Origin: Lysobacter capsici
GTDB taxonomy: Bacteria; Pseudomonadota; Gammaproteobacteria; Xanthomonadales; Xanthomonadaceae
Assembly: GCF_014779555.2 (NCBI RefSeq)
Contig: NZ_CP094357.1
Span: forward strand, 5,270,001-5,334,000
DNA: 64,000 nucleotides
Direction: 5' to 3'
Part shown: piece by piece, positions 35,680 to 45,291 of the stretch
Layout of the letters: each line of letters opens with the position of its first letter
How positions within the stretch are numbered: the stretch's first letter is position 1
The notes under the pieces: model-generated
The model's input: the letters and a program-made list of their open reading frames with translations, nothing else
Told to the model about the DNA's origin: nothing
Database searches by the model: none
Made by a program: the position numbers and the translations under genes

Positions 35680-37083
35680 ATGCGCATCGCCGCTGCATGC
35701 CTGGGCGCCGCGTTGCTGTTGCCGGTCTGCGCCGTCGCGCGCGCCGCGACCGCCGCTCCCGCCACCGGCATTCCTGCCACCGGTGTGATCGGCATCGAGG
35801 AGGGGCAATTGAACGCCGACTACTGGATTCGCCAGCAGACCAAGCCCGACGCGACGATCCTCGACCCGCGCGCGATCGCCGCGCAGAACCAGCGCCTGCA
35901 CGAACTCGATCCATCGGTGCACGACATCGAGCATCTGCCCGCGCGCCTGACCCGGGCGCAGGTGCGCGAGTGGATCGAGGCGATGTCGCAGCCGCGCGAG
36001 GAAACCCTGTACGACGAACGCGGCGAGGACATTCCCGCCGCCACCCTCGCCGCGCTCAGCGACAACCTCGCGCTGGATGCGATTCCCGCCAGCCAGGCCA
36101 CGCGTTACGGCATGGTCGTGCGCCGCGCCGACCTGCGCACCTTCCCGACCCGCTTGCGCGTGTTCAACGCCAAGGGCGACAGCGACATCGACCGGTTCCA
36201 GGAAAGCGCGCTGTTCCCGGGCACGCCGGTGGCGATCGTGCATGCCAGCCAGGATGGCAAGTACTGGTTCGTGGTCAGCCCGCTGTATGCGGCATGGGTC
36301 GAGAAAGACCGCATCGCCGAAGGCGCGAAGGCGGCGATCTTCGATTACACCCGCAAGACCCCGTACCTGGTGGTGACCGGCGCGAGCGCGCGCACCGTGC
36401 ACACGCCCGAGCAGCCCGGCGTGTCCGACGTGCAGCTGGAAATGGGCGTGCGCGTGCCGCTGCTGGCCGACTGGCCGAGCGACAAGCCGGTCAACGGCCA
36501 ACACCACTACGCCTCGCACGTGATCGAGCTGCCGTACCGCGACGATCAAGGCCGCCTGCAGTTTTCGCCCGCGCTGTTGCCGCGCACCGCCGACACCTCG
36601 GCCGATTACCTGCCGCTGACCCAGGCCAACCTCGTGCGCCAGGGCTTCAAGTTCTTCGGCGAGCGTTACGGCTGGGGGCATTCGTACAACACTCGCGACT
36701 GCAGCGGCTTCGTCTCCGAGATCTACCGCAGCTTCGGCGTGCAGCTACCGCGCAACACCCGCGACCAGGCGGTCAGCCCGGCCTATAACCGCATCGATCT
36801 GGCCGAGGGCCTGAGCCACGACGAGCGCCTGAAGATCGTCAAGCGCCTGGAAGTCGGCGACCTGATCTACATCCCCGGCCACGTGATGATGGTGGTCGGC
36901 CACGAAGACGGCTGGCCGTACGTGATCCACGACACCACCGGCATCACCTTCCGCGACCGCACCGGCGAACTGGCGCGGGTCCATCTCAACGGCGTGTCGG
37001 TGACTCCGCTGGTGCCGCTGCTGTTCAACCGCGAGCAGCCGACCGTGGACCGGATCACCAGCATTCAACGTATACGTCCTTGA
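35680..37083 (+). CDS. Secreted NlpC/P60 (C40) murein peptidase with SH3-like domain
   Basis: Peptidase of about 467 residues in the YkfC-like class, which cut gamma-D-glutamyl-diamino acid bonds in muropeptides. The signal peptide is AAACLGAALLLPVCAVARA. A central SH3b-like region contains MVVRRADLRTFPTRLRVF and WFVVSPLYAAWVEKDRI. The C-terminal NlpC/P60 domain has the catalytic Cys in GWGHSYNTRDCSGFV, QLPRNTRDQA, and the catalytic His in GHVMMVVGHEDG. ATG 35680 is chosen because it begins the signal peptide; the frame is open from 35401. The epimerase gene 120 bp downstream acts on the L-Ala-D-Glu product, supporting a joint role in cell-wall peptide recycling. Confidence 0.9.
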   Translation: MRIAAACLGAALLLPVCAVARAATAAPATGIPATGVIGIEEGQLNADYWIRQQTKPDATILDPRAIAAQNQRLHELDPSVHDIEHLPARLTRAQVREWIEAMSQPREETLYDERGEDIPAATLAALSDNLALDAIPASQATRYGMVVRRADLRTFPTRLRVFNAKGDSDIDRFQESALFPGTPVAIVHASQDGKYWFVVSPLYAAWVEKDRIAEGAKAAIFDYTRKTPYLVVTGASARTVHTPEQPGVSDVQLEMGVRVPLLADWPSDKPVNGQHHYASHVIELPYRDDQGRLQFSPALLPRTADTSADYLPLTQANLVRQGFKFFGERYGWGHSYNTRDCSGFVSEIYRSFGVQLPRNTRDQAVSPAYNRIDLAEGLSHDERLKIVKRLEVGDLIYIPGHVMMVVGHEDGWPYVIHDTTGITFRDRTGELARVHLNGVSVTPLVPLLFNREQPTVDRITSIQRIRP

Positions 37084-37205
37084 GGCGACACTGCATGTCC
37101 GGCCACCGCGGCGCCGTGTTCGCCTCATCGGGCTGATCCAACTCCGCCCGGCCCGCCGTACTCCCATCACCGAATCACGATGAAACAAGCCAAGCCAACG
37201 ACCAC

Positions 37206-38312
37206 ATGAAGATCACCGACATCCGATTCGGCATGCTGCGGGTCCCGCTCAAGACCCCGTTCAAGACCGCGCTGCGCACGGTCGACACGGTCGAGGACAT
37301 CGTCATCACCATCCACACCGACACTGGCCACGTCGGTTACGGCGAAGCGCCGGCCACCGCGGTGATCACCGGCGACACCCACGGCTCGATCGTCGAAGCG
37401 ATCCGCAAGTTCATCTCCCCGCGCCTGATCGGCCAGGAAATCGCCAACCTCAACCGCATCACCGGCCTGATCCAGGGATCGCTGGAGAAAAACTCCAGCG
37501 CCAAGGCCGCGGTCGAGATCGCGGTCTACGACCTGTGGGGCCAGCTGTACGGCGCGCCACTGTACAAGATGCTCGGCGGCGGCGATCCGGTGATCACCAC
37601 CGACCTGACCATCAGCGTCGACTACATCGAGAAGATGGTCGCCGACTCGATCGCCGCGGTCGACCGCGGTTTCGAATCGCTGAAGATCAAGGTCGGCAAG
37701 GACATCGGCGTCGACATCGAACGGGTCAAGGCGATCTACGCCGCGGTCGAGGGCCGCGCGTTGCTGCGCCTGGACGCCAATCAAGGTTGGACCGCGAAAC
37801 AGGCGGTGTACGCGCTGCAGACGCTCGAGGATGCCGGCGTGCGCCTGGAACTGGTCGAGCAACCGGTCAAGGCGCAGGACCTGGACGGGATGAAGTACGT
37901 CACCGACCGCGTCCACACCCCGATCATGGCCGACGAAAGCGTGTTCGGCCCGGCCGAGGTGATCGACCTGATCCGCATGCGCGCGGCCGACATCATCAAC
38001 ATCAAGCTGATGAAGACCGGCGGCTTGTCCAAGGCGATCCAGATCGCCGACATCTGCGCGATGTACGGGGTCGAATGCATGATCGGCTGCATGATCGAGA
38101 CGTCCATCTCGGTTGCCGCGGCGGTGCATCTGGCGGTGGCCAAGTCGAACGTGATCACCAAGGTCGATCTGGACGGTCCGTCGCTGTGCGCGTTCAACCC
38201 GGTCGACGGCGGGGTGATCTTCAACGAGTCGGAAATTACCGTGACCGACGCCCCGGGCCTGGGCATCCGCGAAATCCGCGGGCTCGAACCCTTGACCGCG
38301 AGCGCCGCCTGA
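37206..38312 (+). CDS. ykfB: Dipeptide epimerase, L-Ala-D/L-Glu type (enolase superfamily)
   Basis: Cytoplasmic 368-residue enzyme that converts L-Ala-D-Glu from murein to L-Ala-L-Glu. The family's acid/base lysine is in SLKIKVGKD, metal ligands lie in LRLDANQGW (Asp), LVEQPV (Glu) and MADES (Asp), and the second lysine is in INIKLMKTGG. The length fits the muconate-lactonizing-like subgroup. The NlpC/P60 gene just upstream would provide the substrate and the dipeptide would then be split by a general peptidase. Specificity for Ala-Glu is inferred from context and overall similarity; other dipeptide epimerases cannot be excluded. Confidence 0.9.
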   Translation: MKITDIRFGMLRVPLKTPFKTALRTVDTVEDIVITIHTDTGHVGYGEAPATAVITGDTHGSIVEAIRKFISPRLIGQEIANLNRITGLIQGSLEKNSSAKAAVEIAVYDLWGQLYGAPLYKMLGGGDPVITTDLTISVDYIEKMVADSIAAVDRGFESLKIKVGKDIGVDIERVKAIYAAVEGRALLRLDANQGWTAKQAVYALQTLEDAGVRLELVEQPVKAQDLDGMKYVTDRVHTPIMADESVFGPAEVIDLIRMRAADIINIKLMKTGGLSKAIQIADICAMYGVECMIGCMIETSISVAAAVHLAVAKSNVITKVDLDGPSLCAFNPVDGGVIFNESEITVTDAPGLGIREIRGLEPLTASAA

Positions 38313-38400
38313 CCCTGCCCTCGCGGCGGCCCTAGCGCGGCCGGCCGTGAAGCCGGCTACGCTGTAGCCTTCCGCCGCGCCCGGGACCGGACCCCTGCCG

Positions 38401-39249
38401 ATGTCGCCACTGCTCAAGATCCGCTCAGAACGCGACCAGATGTCGGCGATCGAACGCCGCATCGCCGACTACCTGCTGGAGAACGCGCACCTGCTGCGCG
38501 ACTACTCCTCGCAGCAGTTGGCCAACGCGCTCGGCATCAGTCAGTCCAGCGTGGTCAAGTTCAGCCAGAAGCTCGGCTTCAAGGGCTATCCGGACCTGAA
38601 ATATTCGATCGGCGAGGCGGTCGCGCGCGGCGACGGCCACGACGACAACGGCGCCGCCGAGGCCGCGCCGAGCGATCCGCATGCGGCGCTGGCCGAGCGG
38701 CTGTGGCACGGCAAGGCCCGCGCCGAAGAGGAAACCCGGTTGATCAATCCGCCCGAGCGCATCGACGCGATCGCCGAGTCGATCCAGGGCGCGCGCCGGG
38801 TGTTCATCATCGGCCTGGGCGAGGACGGCATCCCGGCGCGCGCGCTGGCGATGAAGCTGGCGATGATCGGCATCCTCAGCGTCCACCATTTCGATCCGGT
38901 GCTGATGGCCGCAAGCACCGCGACGGCGACCGCGGACGACGTGCTGCTGGTGTTCTCCGAGCAAGGCAAGCTGACCTCGCTATGCCATCTGGCGCGGACC
39001 TTCGGCGAAGCCGGCGGCAAGGTCGTGTCGGTGACCCGGCACACGCCCAATCCGCTGCGCGCGCATGCGGATTTCTCGCTGCTGGTGTCGGCGCACGACG
39101 AGCGCGCGCATGTCGAGCCGCTGCTGTACCAATCGGCGCTGCAGCACTTGCTCGACCTGATCTTCATTCTGCTGTGCGAACGCGGCCAGGGCCGCCTGAG
39201 CCAGCTCGACAGCAACGCCGAACGCATCCAGGACATGCTCGACACCTGA
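38401..39249 (+). CDS. RpiR/MurR-family transcriptional regulator
   Basis: DNA-binding regulator of 282 residues. The N-terminal helix-turn-helix (about 1-75) contains ERRIADYLLENAHLLRDYSSQQLANALGISQSSVVKFSQKLGFKGYPDLK. The C-terminal SIS domain (about 120-260) has RRVFIIGLGEDGIPARALAMKLAMIG and DDVLLVFSEQGKLTSLCHLARTFGEAGGKVVSVT. SIS domains of this family bind phosphosugars; MurR, for example, binds MurNAc-6-phosphate. Lying 88 bp after the murein-dipeptide epimerase gene, it probably controls the muropeptide genes around it. Confidence 0.92.
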   Translation: MSPLLKIRSERDQMSAIERRIADYLLENAHLLRDYSSQQLANALGISQSSVVKFSQKLGFKGYPDLKYSIGEAVARGDGHDDNGAAEAAPSDPHAALAERLWHGKARAEEETRLINPPERIDAIAESIQGARRVFIIGLGEDGIPARALAMKLAMIGILSVHHFDPVLMAASTATATADDVLLVFSEQGKLTSLCHLARTFGEAGGKVVSVTRHTPNPLRAHADFSLLVSAHDERAHVEPLLYQSALQHLLDLIFILLCERGQGRLSQLDSNAERIQDMLDT

Positions 39250-39283
39250 GCGCGAGGGATGCGATGGCCAGCGAGGACGCGAC

Positions 39284-40108
39284 ATGGGCGGGATCGAAAC
39301 GCTGCACGGATCGAATGACGCGGCGAAGGGCCTCGGCCAACGCCTTCGGCTCGCATTGTTCGCCGTCGCCGCGGCCATGACCACCGCCTGCGCCGGCCTG
39401 GGCAACGACCGTGTTCCCGACGGCCCGGCGCAGGCGCAGCAACTGGTGCTGGTCACCACCGCCGACTGGGATGCGAATCAGGGCCGGATGCAGCGCTTCG
39501 AACGCGCGGGCGGGCAGTGGCATGCGGTCGGCGACGCCGCCGCGGTCACCATCGGCCGCGCCGGCTCGGCCTGGGGCCTGGGCCTGCACGCGCCGCAGAG
39601 CGACGGCCCGAGCAAACGCGAAGGCGACGGCCGCGCGCCGGCCGGCATGTTCCGCATCGGCACCGCGTTCGGTTACGCCGAGGATGTCGCCACCGCCCTG
39701 CCCTATGCGGCGATGAGTGCATCGGACTACTGCGTCGATGTCAGCCAGTCGCCGCTGTACAACCGCATCGTCGATGCCGAACAGGTCGGCGCGGCCGCGA
39801 TCGAAGGCTCGACCGAACCGATGCGCCGCGACCTGCACGCCAACGGCGATCAGCGCTATCGCCAGGGCTTCGTGATCGAACACAACGCCTCGCGCGTGCC
39901 CGGCGCGGGCAGCTGCATCTTCGCCCACCTGTGGAAAGCCCCCGGCGAAACCACCGCCGGCTGCACCGCGATGGACGATGCGCGCATGAGCCAGCTGCTG
40001 GCCTGGCTGAAGCCGCAGGCGCAGCCGGTGTTCGTGCTGTTGCCGCGGGAGGAATATCGGAAGTTGTGGAAGTCGTGGGGGTTGCCGGCGCCGGCGGATG
40101 GGATGTGA
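39284..40108 (+). CDS. L,D-transpeptidase (YkuD) family lipoprotein
   Basis: Protein of 274 residues with a lipobox (MTTAC, Cys36) after a hydrophobic stretch. The YkuD domain shows DGRAPAGMFRIGTAFGY, a HNASRVPGAGSCIFAHLWK segment with the conserved His, and the catalytic Cys in ETTAGCTAMDD. YkuD enzymes cross-link murein peptides or attach proteins to them; this subgroup (murein L,D-transpeptidase, DUF-like with an isolated catalytic domain) may instead be a carboxypeptidase. It lies 34 bp after the RpiR regulator gene, probably in the same transcript as the recycling genes. Confidence 0.88.
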   Translation: MGGIETLHGSNDAAKGLGQRLRLALFAVAAAMTTACAGLGNDRVPDGPAQAQQLVLVTTADWDANQGRMQRFERAGGQWHAVGDAAAVTIGRAGSAWGLGLHAPQSDGPSKREGDGRAPAGMFRIGTAFGYAEDVATALPYAAMSASDYCVDVSQSPLYNRIVDAEQVGAAAIEGSTEPMRRDLHANGDQRYRQGFVIEHNASRVPGAGSCIFAHLWKAPGETTAGCTAMDDARMSQLLAWLKPQAQPVFVLLPREEYRKLWKSWGLPAPADGM

Positions 40109-40440
40109 GCGGCGGCGTTTTGTCGCTCTAGCGGCGACATTCCCAAAGGGATTCGTTCAATCATGAGCGGCGATCGCGACATCACAACCGCGTCGTGCGC
40201 GTGGTTGCGCGGTCGCGACTTACGGCGCTCCTACAGTCGGAGACGAAACCGCAACCTGGGTATGCGGTATCACGTGCTCCGCCGCCGCGGCATCGATGCG
40301 ATCGCGCATTTCCTGTAGGAGCGGCGTGAGCCGCGACCGCGACACCGCGCATGCAGCGCGATCACGATGCCGGACCCGCGACTACCAATTCCCTACTCGC
40401 AGCCGCAGGTCGCGGGCAACAACCCGCGACCTGCATCGGC
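40109..40440. other. Convergent intergenic region with REP elements
   Basis: A 330-bp region between convergent genes. It contains an inverted pair of REP-like elements and no gene. Confidence 0.7.
40207..40341. repeat. Inverted pair of REP-like elements
   Basis: The right element (40312-40341) reads CCTGTAGGAGCGGCGTGAGC then CGCGACCGCG. The left element (40207-40236) is a decayed inverse copy: GCGCGGTCGCGACTTACGG then CGCTCCTACAG. Both belong to the same family as the pair at 58903-59003. Confidence 0.8.
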
Positions 40441-42303
40441 TCAAGACGAGGCTTTCGCCTTGCCCGCCTTCTTCTCCGCCGCCTTAGCCCGGCTCTCCTC
40501 GATAAACCGATCCACCCGCCGCTCCAGCACCGGCAACGGCACCGAACCCAGCGCCAGAATCGCATCGTGGAACGCGCGGATGTCGAAGTCCGACCCCAAG
40601 GCCTTCTCGGCCTTTTCGCGCGACCGCACGATGCTCATCTCGCCCAGGTAATACGACAGCGCCTGCCCCGGCCAGCCGATGTAGCGATCGACTTCGGTCT
40701 CGATCTCGTGCTCGCTCAGCGCGGTGTTGTCGCGCAGGAACGCCTGCGCCTGTTCGCGCGTCCAGCCCAGGTGATGGATGCCGGTGTCGACCACCAATCG
40801 GCTCGCGCGCCACATCTGGTAGGTCAGGTAACCGAAGTAATCGTAGGGCGTGTCGTACAGCCCCATCTCGATGCCGAGCTTCTCCGAGTACAAGGCCCAA
40901 CCCTCGCCGTACGCGGAGATATAGGTGTAACGGCGGAAATCCGGCAAGCCTTCGTGCTCGGCCGCGAGCGAGGTCTGCAGCGAATGGCCCGGCGAGGACT
41001 CGTGCAAGGTCAGCGCCGGCAGATTGAACAGCGGACGCGACGGCAGGTCGTAGGTGTTGAGCAGGTACACGTCGCGACCGCCGCGGCCGGCGGTGTAGAA
41101 CGGCGCCAGATCCGGCGGCACCGGGCGGATCGCGAAACGCTGGCGCGGCAGCAGGCCGATGTAATTGCCGATCTCGCCGTCGACGCGCTTGGCCAGCCAC
41201 GAGGCGCGCATCAGCAGCTCTTCGCCGGTCTTGGGATAGAACTTGGGATCGGTGCGCAGGTAATGCAGGAATTCGGGGAAGCTGCCCTTGAACCCGGTCT
41301 TGACGATGGTCTCGTCCATCTGCGCGCGGATCTTGGCGACTTCCTCCACGCCGATCTTGTGAATTTCGGCCGGCGACAGATCCAGCGTGGTGAATTCGCG
41401 GATCTTCGCGCGGTACAACTCCTTGCCGCCCGGCATCACCTCGGCCGCCAGGGTGGTGCGCGCCTGCTGCATGTACTCGTTCTGCATGAACGCGAGCAGC
41501 TTGCGATACGCGGGCAGCACCGATTCGTCGATCGCCTTCGTCGCCTGCGCGCGCAACCGCGCCTGTTCGGCGGCGGGAATGTTCGCCGGCATCTGCTTGA
41601 ACGGGGTGTACAGCAGATTGTCTTCGAGCTTGGCGTCGACCACTTCCTTGATCGACACGTCGCGGCCGGTCAGAGTCACCCGCGGCACGCTGTAGCCGCG
41701 CTTGAGGCCGTCGCGCATGTTGCTGATCTGATCGTCGAAATAGCGCGGAATATCGCGCAGCTTACCGATATAGCGTTCGTAGCCGACGACATCGCGGATC
41801 GGCCGGCGCGCGCCGAAGCCCAGATTGGTCCAGAACGCGCTGTCGCTGTTGAATGGCATCTCCCAGTCGCGCAGCCGCTGATTGGCGAGCAGGCTGCTGA
41901 TCTGCTGGCGGAACACTTCGTAGTTGACCTGGTCTTCGTCGCCCAGCGCGGATGGGTCGATCGCCTCCAGTTCGCTCATCACTTGCGCCCAGTAGCGCTC
42001 GCGCATGGCCTGGGTGGCCAAGTCGACCTTGGGCAGGCGCGAGGCCGGCTGGCCCTGCACGTCCTCGTCGTCGCCGCCGGCGAACTGGGCCTGACGCCAC
42101 TTCCATTCGCGCGTGTACAGCGCCTTGAAACGCGTGGCGGCCTCGCTGCTCGCGGGCGTCGCGGCGGCGGCGGCCTGCGCGGGCGCCGCGGCGGCGGCGA
42201 ACGCCGGCGTCAGATTCAGGCCGAGCGCGAGCGCGGCGGTCAACACGGCCATGGGTGCGACGGACAGGTGGACGCGGGCGTAGCGGGAGCGGTTCGAGGT
42301 CAT
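40441..42303 (-). CDS. DUF885 family secreted peptidase-like protein
   Basis: Protein of 620 residues with a signal peptide (SVAPMAVLTAALALGLNLTPAFA). The DUF885 hallmark is the zinc-site-like HESSPGHSLQ, followed by the family segments AYGEGWALYSEKLGIEMG and WRASRLVVDTGIHHLGWTREQA, then YIGWPGQALSYYLGEM. The fold is related to M2/M3-like metallopeptidases, and the third ligand would be the Glu in AYGEGW. Activity has rarely been shown. It lies 183 bp after the M24 peptidase gene and in the same direction as the hydroxyproline operon, so it may supply peptides to it (inference). ATG 42303 begins the signal peptide. Confidence 0.88.
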   Translation of the reverse strand: MTSNRSRYARVHLSVAPMAVLTAALALGLNLTPAFAAAAAPAQAAAAATPASSEAATRFKALYTREWKWRQAQFAGGDDEDVQGQPASRLPKVDLATQAMRERYWAQVMSELEAIDPSALGDEDQVNYEVFRQQISSLLANQRLRDWEMPFNSDSAFWTNLGFGARRPIRDVVGYERYIGKLRDIPRYFDDQISNMRDGLKRGYSVPRVTLTGRDVSIKEVVDAKLEDNLLYTPFKQMPANIPAAEQARLRAQATKAIDESVLPAYRKLLAFMQNEYMQQARTTLAAEVMPGGKELYRAKIREFTTLDLSPAEIHKIGVEEVAKIRAQMDETIVKTGFKGSFPEFLHYLRTDPKFYPKTGEELLMRASWLAKRVDGEIGNYIGLLPRQRFAIRPVPPDLAPFYTAGRGGRDVYLLNTYDLPSRPLFNLPALTLHESSPGHSLQTSLAAEHEGLPDFRRYTYISAYGEGWALYSEKLGIEMGLYDTPYDYFGYLTYQMWRASRLVVDTGIHHLGWTREQAQAFLRDNTALSEHEIETEVDRYIGWPGQALSYYLGEMSIVRSREKAEKALGSDFDIRAFHDAILALGSVPLPVLERRVDRFIEESRAKAAEKKAGKAKASS

Positions 42304-42486
42304 CGCAAGACTCGGATGGGTTGCGGACGGGTGTCGGCCATCATGCGGCAAAGCGCGCGGCCGCGGATGTGCCTGAAGTGTCTGCCGCCGGCCCGGCCGA
42401 TCCGGGCCGCGCGCGGCCCTGGCGCATGCCACCGCGCCGGACAGGCAACGATCACCACGAGTTCGCGCGGCCCGCCGACGCAGCAA

Positions 42487-43704
42487 CTAATCCGCGAACG
42501 GCCGATCGATCGCCAGCGACGGTGGCGTGAACCAGGCCGCGCCGTCTTCGGTGACGTAGAAATGGTCTTCCAGACGGACGCCGAAACGATCGGGCACCAC
42601 GATCATCGGTTCGTTCGAACAGCAGTTGCCGACTTCGAGCCCGCGGGTATTGCCGCGCACCAGGTACGGCGCCTCGTGCACGCTCATGCCGCAGCCGTGA
42701 CCGGTGCGATGCGGCAGGCCGGGCAGTCGGTAATCCGGCCCCAGGCCGCCGCGTTCGAGCACCTCGCGCGCGGCGCGATCGACCGCCTCGCCGCTGACGC
42801 CGGGACGCACCGCGGCGAACGCGGCCTGTTGCGCGGCCAGTTCCAGATCCCAGATCCGCTGCTGCTGCTGCGCGTCGGCGCGTCCGCAGATGTAGGTGCG
42901 GGTGATGTCGGACTGATAGCCCTGCACCGCGCAGCCGGTGTCGACCAGCACCAGTTCGCCCTCGCGCAGGGTCTGTTCGCCGGGAATGCCGTGCGGATAC
43001 GCGGTGGCCTGGCCGAACTGGACGATGCAGAAGGTCGAGCCGTTGTCGGCGCCGAACGCGCGATGCGCTTCGTCGATGAAGCGGCGCAACTGGGTGGTGG
43101 TGACGCCGGGCTCGGCCAGGCCGGCGGCGAGGCGATGAGCCTGCAAGGTCATCGCGGTCGCCTGCTTCATCAGCGCCAGCTCGGCCGGGGTCTTGGCCGC
43201 GCGGCAACCATCGACGATGACGCTCGCGTCGCTCAGATCCAGCGTGGGCGACGCCGCGCGCAGGCCGGTGAAGATCGCGAACGCCGCTGCCGGGTCCAGC
43301 GCCAGCCGGCTCGCGCCGCGGGCGCGCAGGCCGTCGACGACCAATGCGTACGGATCTTCGTGTTCCTCCCAGTAGCGCGGCTGCGCCGGGATCTTCAACT
43401 CGTGGGCGAGCGAGCCGGCTTCGAACCCTGGGCAGATCAGCAGCGGATCGCCGTCCAGGGTCAGCAGCATCGCGACCAGACGCTCGCTGGCGCCCCAGGT
43501 GACGCCAGTGAAGTAACGCAGCGACGTACCGGCGCCGATCAGCAACGCATCGCGTCCGTTCGCGCGCAGCAAGGCGCGCGCGCGTTCGATGCGCTGCTGG
43601 TATTCGCCTTCGCCGATCACCGCCGCGCGCTGCGTCCATGGGCGCAGTTGCGCGCGCGCCTGCTCCAGGCTCAGGCCGCCGATCTGCGATGTGGGTTGAT
43701 TCAT
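42487..43704 (-). CDS. M24 family (Xaa-Pro aminopeptidase/prolidase-like) metallopeptidase
   Basis: Cytoplasmic dinuclear-metal peptidase of 405 residues. The creatinase/prolidase N-terminal domain precedes the pita-bread fold with its ligands: Asp in LVDTGC, Asp in GYQSDITRTY, His in RTGHGCGMSVHE, Glu in CSNEPMI and Glu in RLEDHFY. The start overlaps the stop of the semialdehyde dehydrogenase gene (ATGA). In a hydroxyproline operon the obvious inferred job is to release proline or hydroxyproline from Xaa-Pro or Xaa-Hyp peptides. Creatinase-like or other M24 activity is the alternative. Confidence 0.9.
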   Translation of the reverse strand: MNQPTSQIGGLSLEQARAQLRPWTQRAAVIGEGEYQQRIERARALLRANGRDALLIGAGTSLRYFTGVTWGASERLVAMLLTLDGDPLLICPGFEAGSLAHELKIPAQPRYWEEHEDPYALVVDGLRARGASRLALDPAAAFAIFTGLRAASPTLDLSDASVIVDGCRAAKTPAELALMKQATAMTLQAHRLAAGLAEPGVTTTQLRRFIDEAHRAFGADNGSTFCIVQFGQATAYPHGIPGEQTLREGELVLVDTGCAVQGYQSDITRTYICGRADAQQQQRIWDLELAAQQAAFAAVRPGVSGEAVDRAAREVLERGGLGPDYRLPGLPHRTGHGCGMSVHEAPYLVRGNTRGLEVGNCCSNEPMIVVPDRFGVRLEDHFYVTEDGAAWFTPPSLAIDRPFAD

Positions 43705-45290
43705 GCCGATGCTCCGATATCGTCCGTTCGCCATTGCCCGTCGATGCAACGCGCCACGCCGCCAGGATTGCGATCGCGCAGTTCCGGCGGCAGCAGCGCA
43801 TCGTCGATCTGATCGTAGCAATGCAGCGCGGCGAAGCGCCGGATCGCCGCCGGCAGGCCGACCGAGGTGAAGCCCGGATGGGCGGTGCTCGGATACGGCC
43901 CGCCATGATTCATCGCCGCGCTGACCGCGACGCCGGTCGGCATGCGGTTGCCGATCAGCCGTCCCACGCGCGGCCGCAACCGTGCGGCCAACGCGGCTTG
44001 CACGTAGGCATCGTCGCTCGCGGCATAGATCGTCGCGGTCAGATTGCCTTCCAGAGCGTGCGCGATCGACAGCATGTCGTAGTAATCGTCGCGCGTGCGC
44101 ACGATCAGGCTGGCCGGCCCGAACGCCTCGCCGCGCAGGCGCGGATCGGCGATGAAGGCCTCGGCATCGATCGACCACAGCGCCGGTTGCACGCGATAAC
44201 CCGCATCGGACGACTGCGCGCCGCCGCCGATCAGGCTCGCGCCGGCGGCGCGCCACTGCGCCGTCGATTCGCGGAAGTGATCGGCCACGCCCTGCGAGAA
44301 CAGTACGCCGGCCGGCGCCTGCGCGAACAAGGCCGCGGCCGCGTCGACGAAGGCATCGCCGAGTTCGCCGCGCGCGACCACCACCACGCCGGGATTGGTG
44401 CAGAACTGGCCGGCGCCCATCGTGCACGACGCGAAGAACTCCTGCGCCAGCGCCGCGCCGCGTTCGCGCAAGGCGCCGGGCAGCACGAACACCGGGTTGA
44501 TGCTCGACAGTTCCAGATACGCCGGCACCCCGGCCGCATCGGCCGCCGCCTTCAACGCCAATCCGGCGCGGCGGCTGCCGGTGAACGCCAACGCGCCCAG
44601 GCGCGCGTCGCCGGCCAACCGCATGCCCAGTTCGGGCGGCAGGTGATACAGCACCTGCAAGGACGCGGCCGGCAAGCCGGCCTGCGTCAACGCGCGATGC
44701 GCCAGTTCGGCCAGGCGCTGACTGGTCGCCGGATGCGAAGGATGGACCTTGGCGATCACCGGGTTGCGCGCCGCGATCGCCGAGGCGAAATCGCTGCCGG
44801 CCACCGCGTTGAAGGCGAACGGGAAATTGTTCGGCCCGAACACCAGCACCGGTTTGTGCAGCGGCGCCAGATGGCTGCGCAGGCCGACGGCGGTATCGAT
44901 CGTCGGCTGGGTCCAGGACCGCTCGCGCACCGCGCGCGCGGCCTGGCGCAACTGCCCGGTGGTGCGCGGCAGTTCGACCTTGGCCAGACGCGGCTCGTTC
45001 GGCAGCGCGGTTTCCAGATGCGCGAGCGCGACCAGATCGGACGCGTCGTGCTCGATCGCCAGCGCATACGCATCGAGGAAGTCGGCGATGCGTTCGGGAT
45101 CGCACGCGGCCAGTTCGTCGGCGACCGCGGCGGCCGAGGCCAGCGCGGCTTCGACGTCGCCCGCGCCCGAGACCGGAAACACCGGCCCGACCGCTTCGCC
45201 GCAACTCGGATCGAAAGCACGAAAGTCGCCGCCGGCATCGCGCGATGCCTGCCAGCCGCCCTCGATCAATACTGGCTCGCGCGCGCTCAT
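43701..45290 (-). CDS. Alpha-ketoglutaric semialdehyde dehydrogenase
   Basis: NAD(P)-dependent aldehyde dehydrogenase of 529 residues that oxidises 2-oxoglutarate semialdehyde to 2-oxoglutarate, the last step of hydroxyproline breakdown. The cofactor region has VFGPNNFPFAFN and KVHPSHPATS. The general-base Glu lies in LELSSINPVF and the catalytic Cys in GAGQFCTNPGVV, the latter sequence being typical of this subgroup. The gene begins 1 bp after the DapA-like gene stop and overlaps the M24 gene by 4 bp, so the operon is tightly coupled. Confidence 0.92.
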   Translation of the reverse strand: MSAREPVLIEGGWQASRDAGGDFRAFDPSCGEAVGPVFPVSGAGDVEAALASAAAVADELAACDPERIADFLDAYALAIEHDASDLVALAHLETALPNEPRLAKVELPRTTGQLRQAARAVRERSWTQPTIDTAVGLRSHLAPLHKPVLVFGPNNFPFAFNAVAGSDFASAIAARNPVIAKVHPSHPATSQRLAELAHRALTQAGLPAASLQVLYHLPPELGMRLAGDARLGALAFTGSRRAGLALKAAADAAGVPAYLELSSINPVFVLPGALRERGAALAQEFFASCTMGAGQFCTNPGVVVVARGELGDAFVDAAAALFAQAPAGVLFSQGVADHFRESTAQWRAAGASLIGGGAQSSDAGYRVQPALWSIDAEAFIADPRLRGEAFGPASLIVRTRDDYYDMLSIAHALEGNLTATIYAASDDAYVQAALAARLRPRVGRLIGNRMPTGVAVSAAMNHGGPYPSTAHPGFTSVGLPAAIRRFAALHCYDQIDDALLPPELRDRNPGGVARCIDGQWRTDDIGASA

Positions 45291-45291
45291 C

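Noticed and set aside
40351-43812. 1153-codon plus-strand frame
   Set aside because: Antisense to the DUF885 and M24 genes; no domain or start support.
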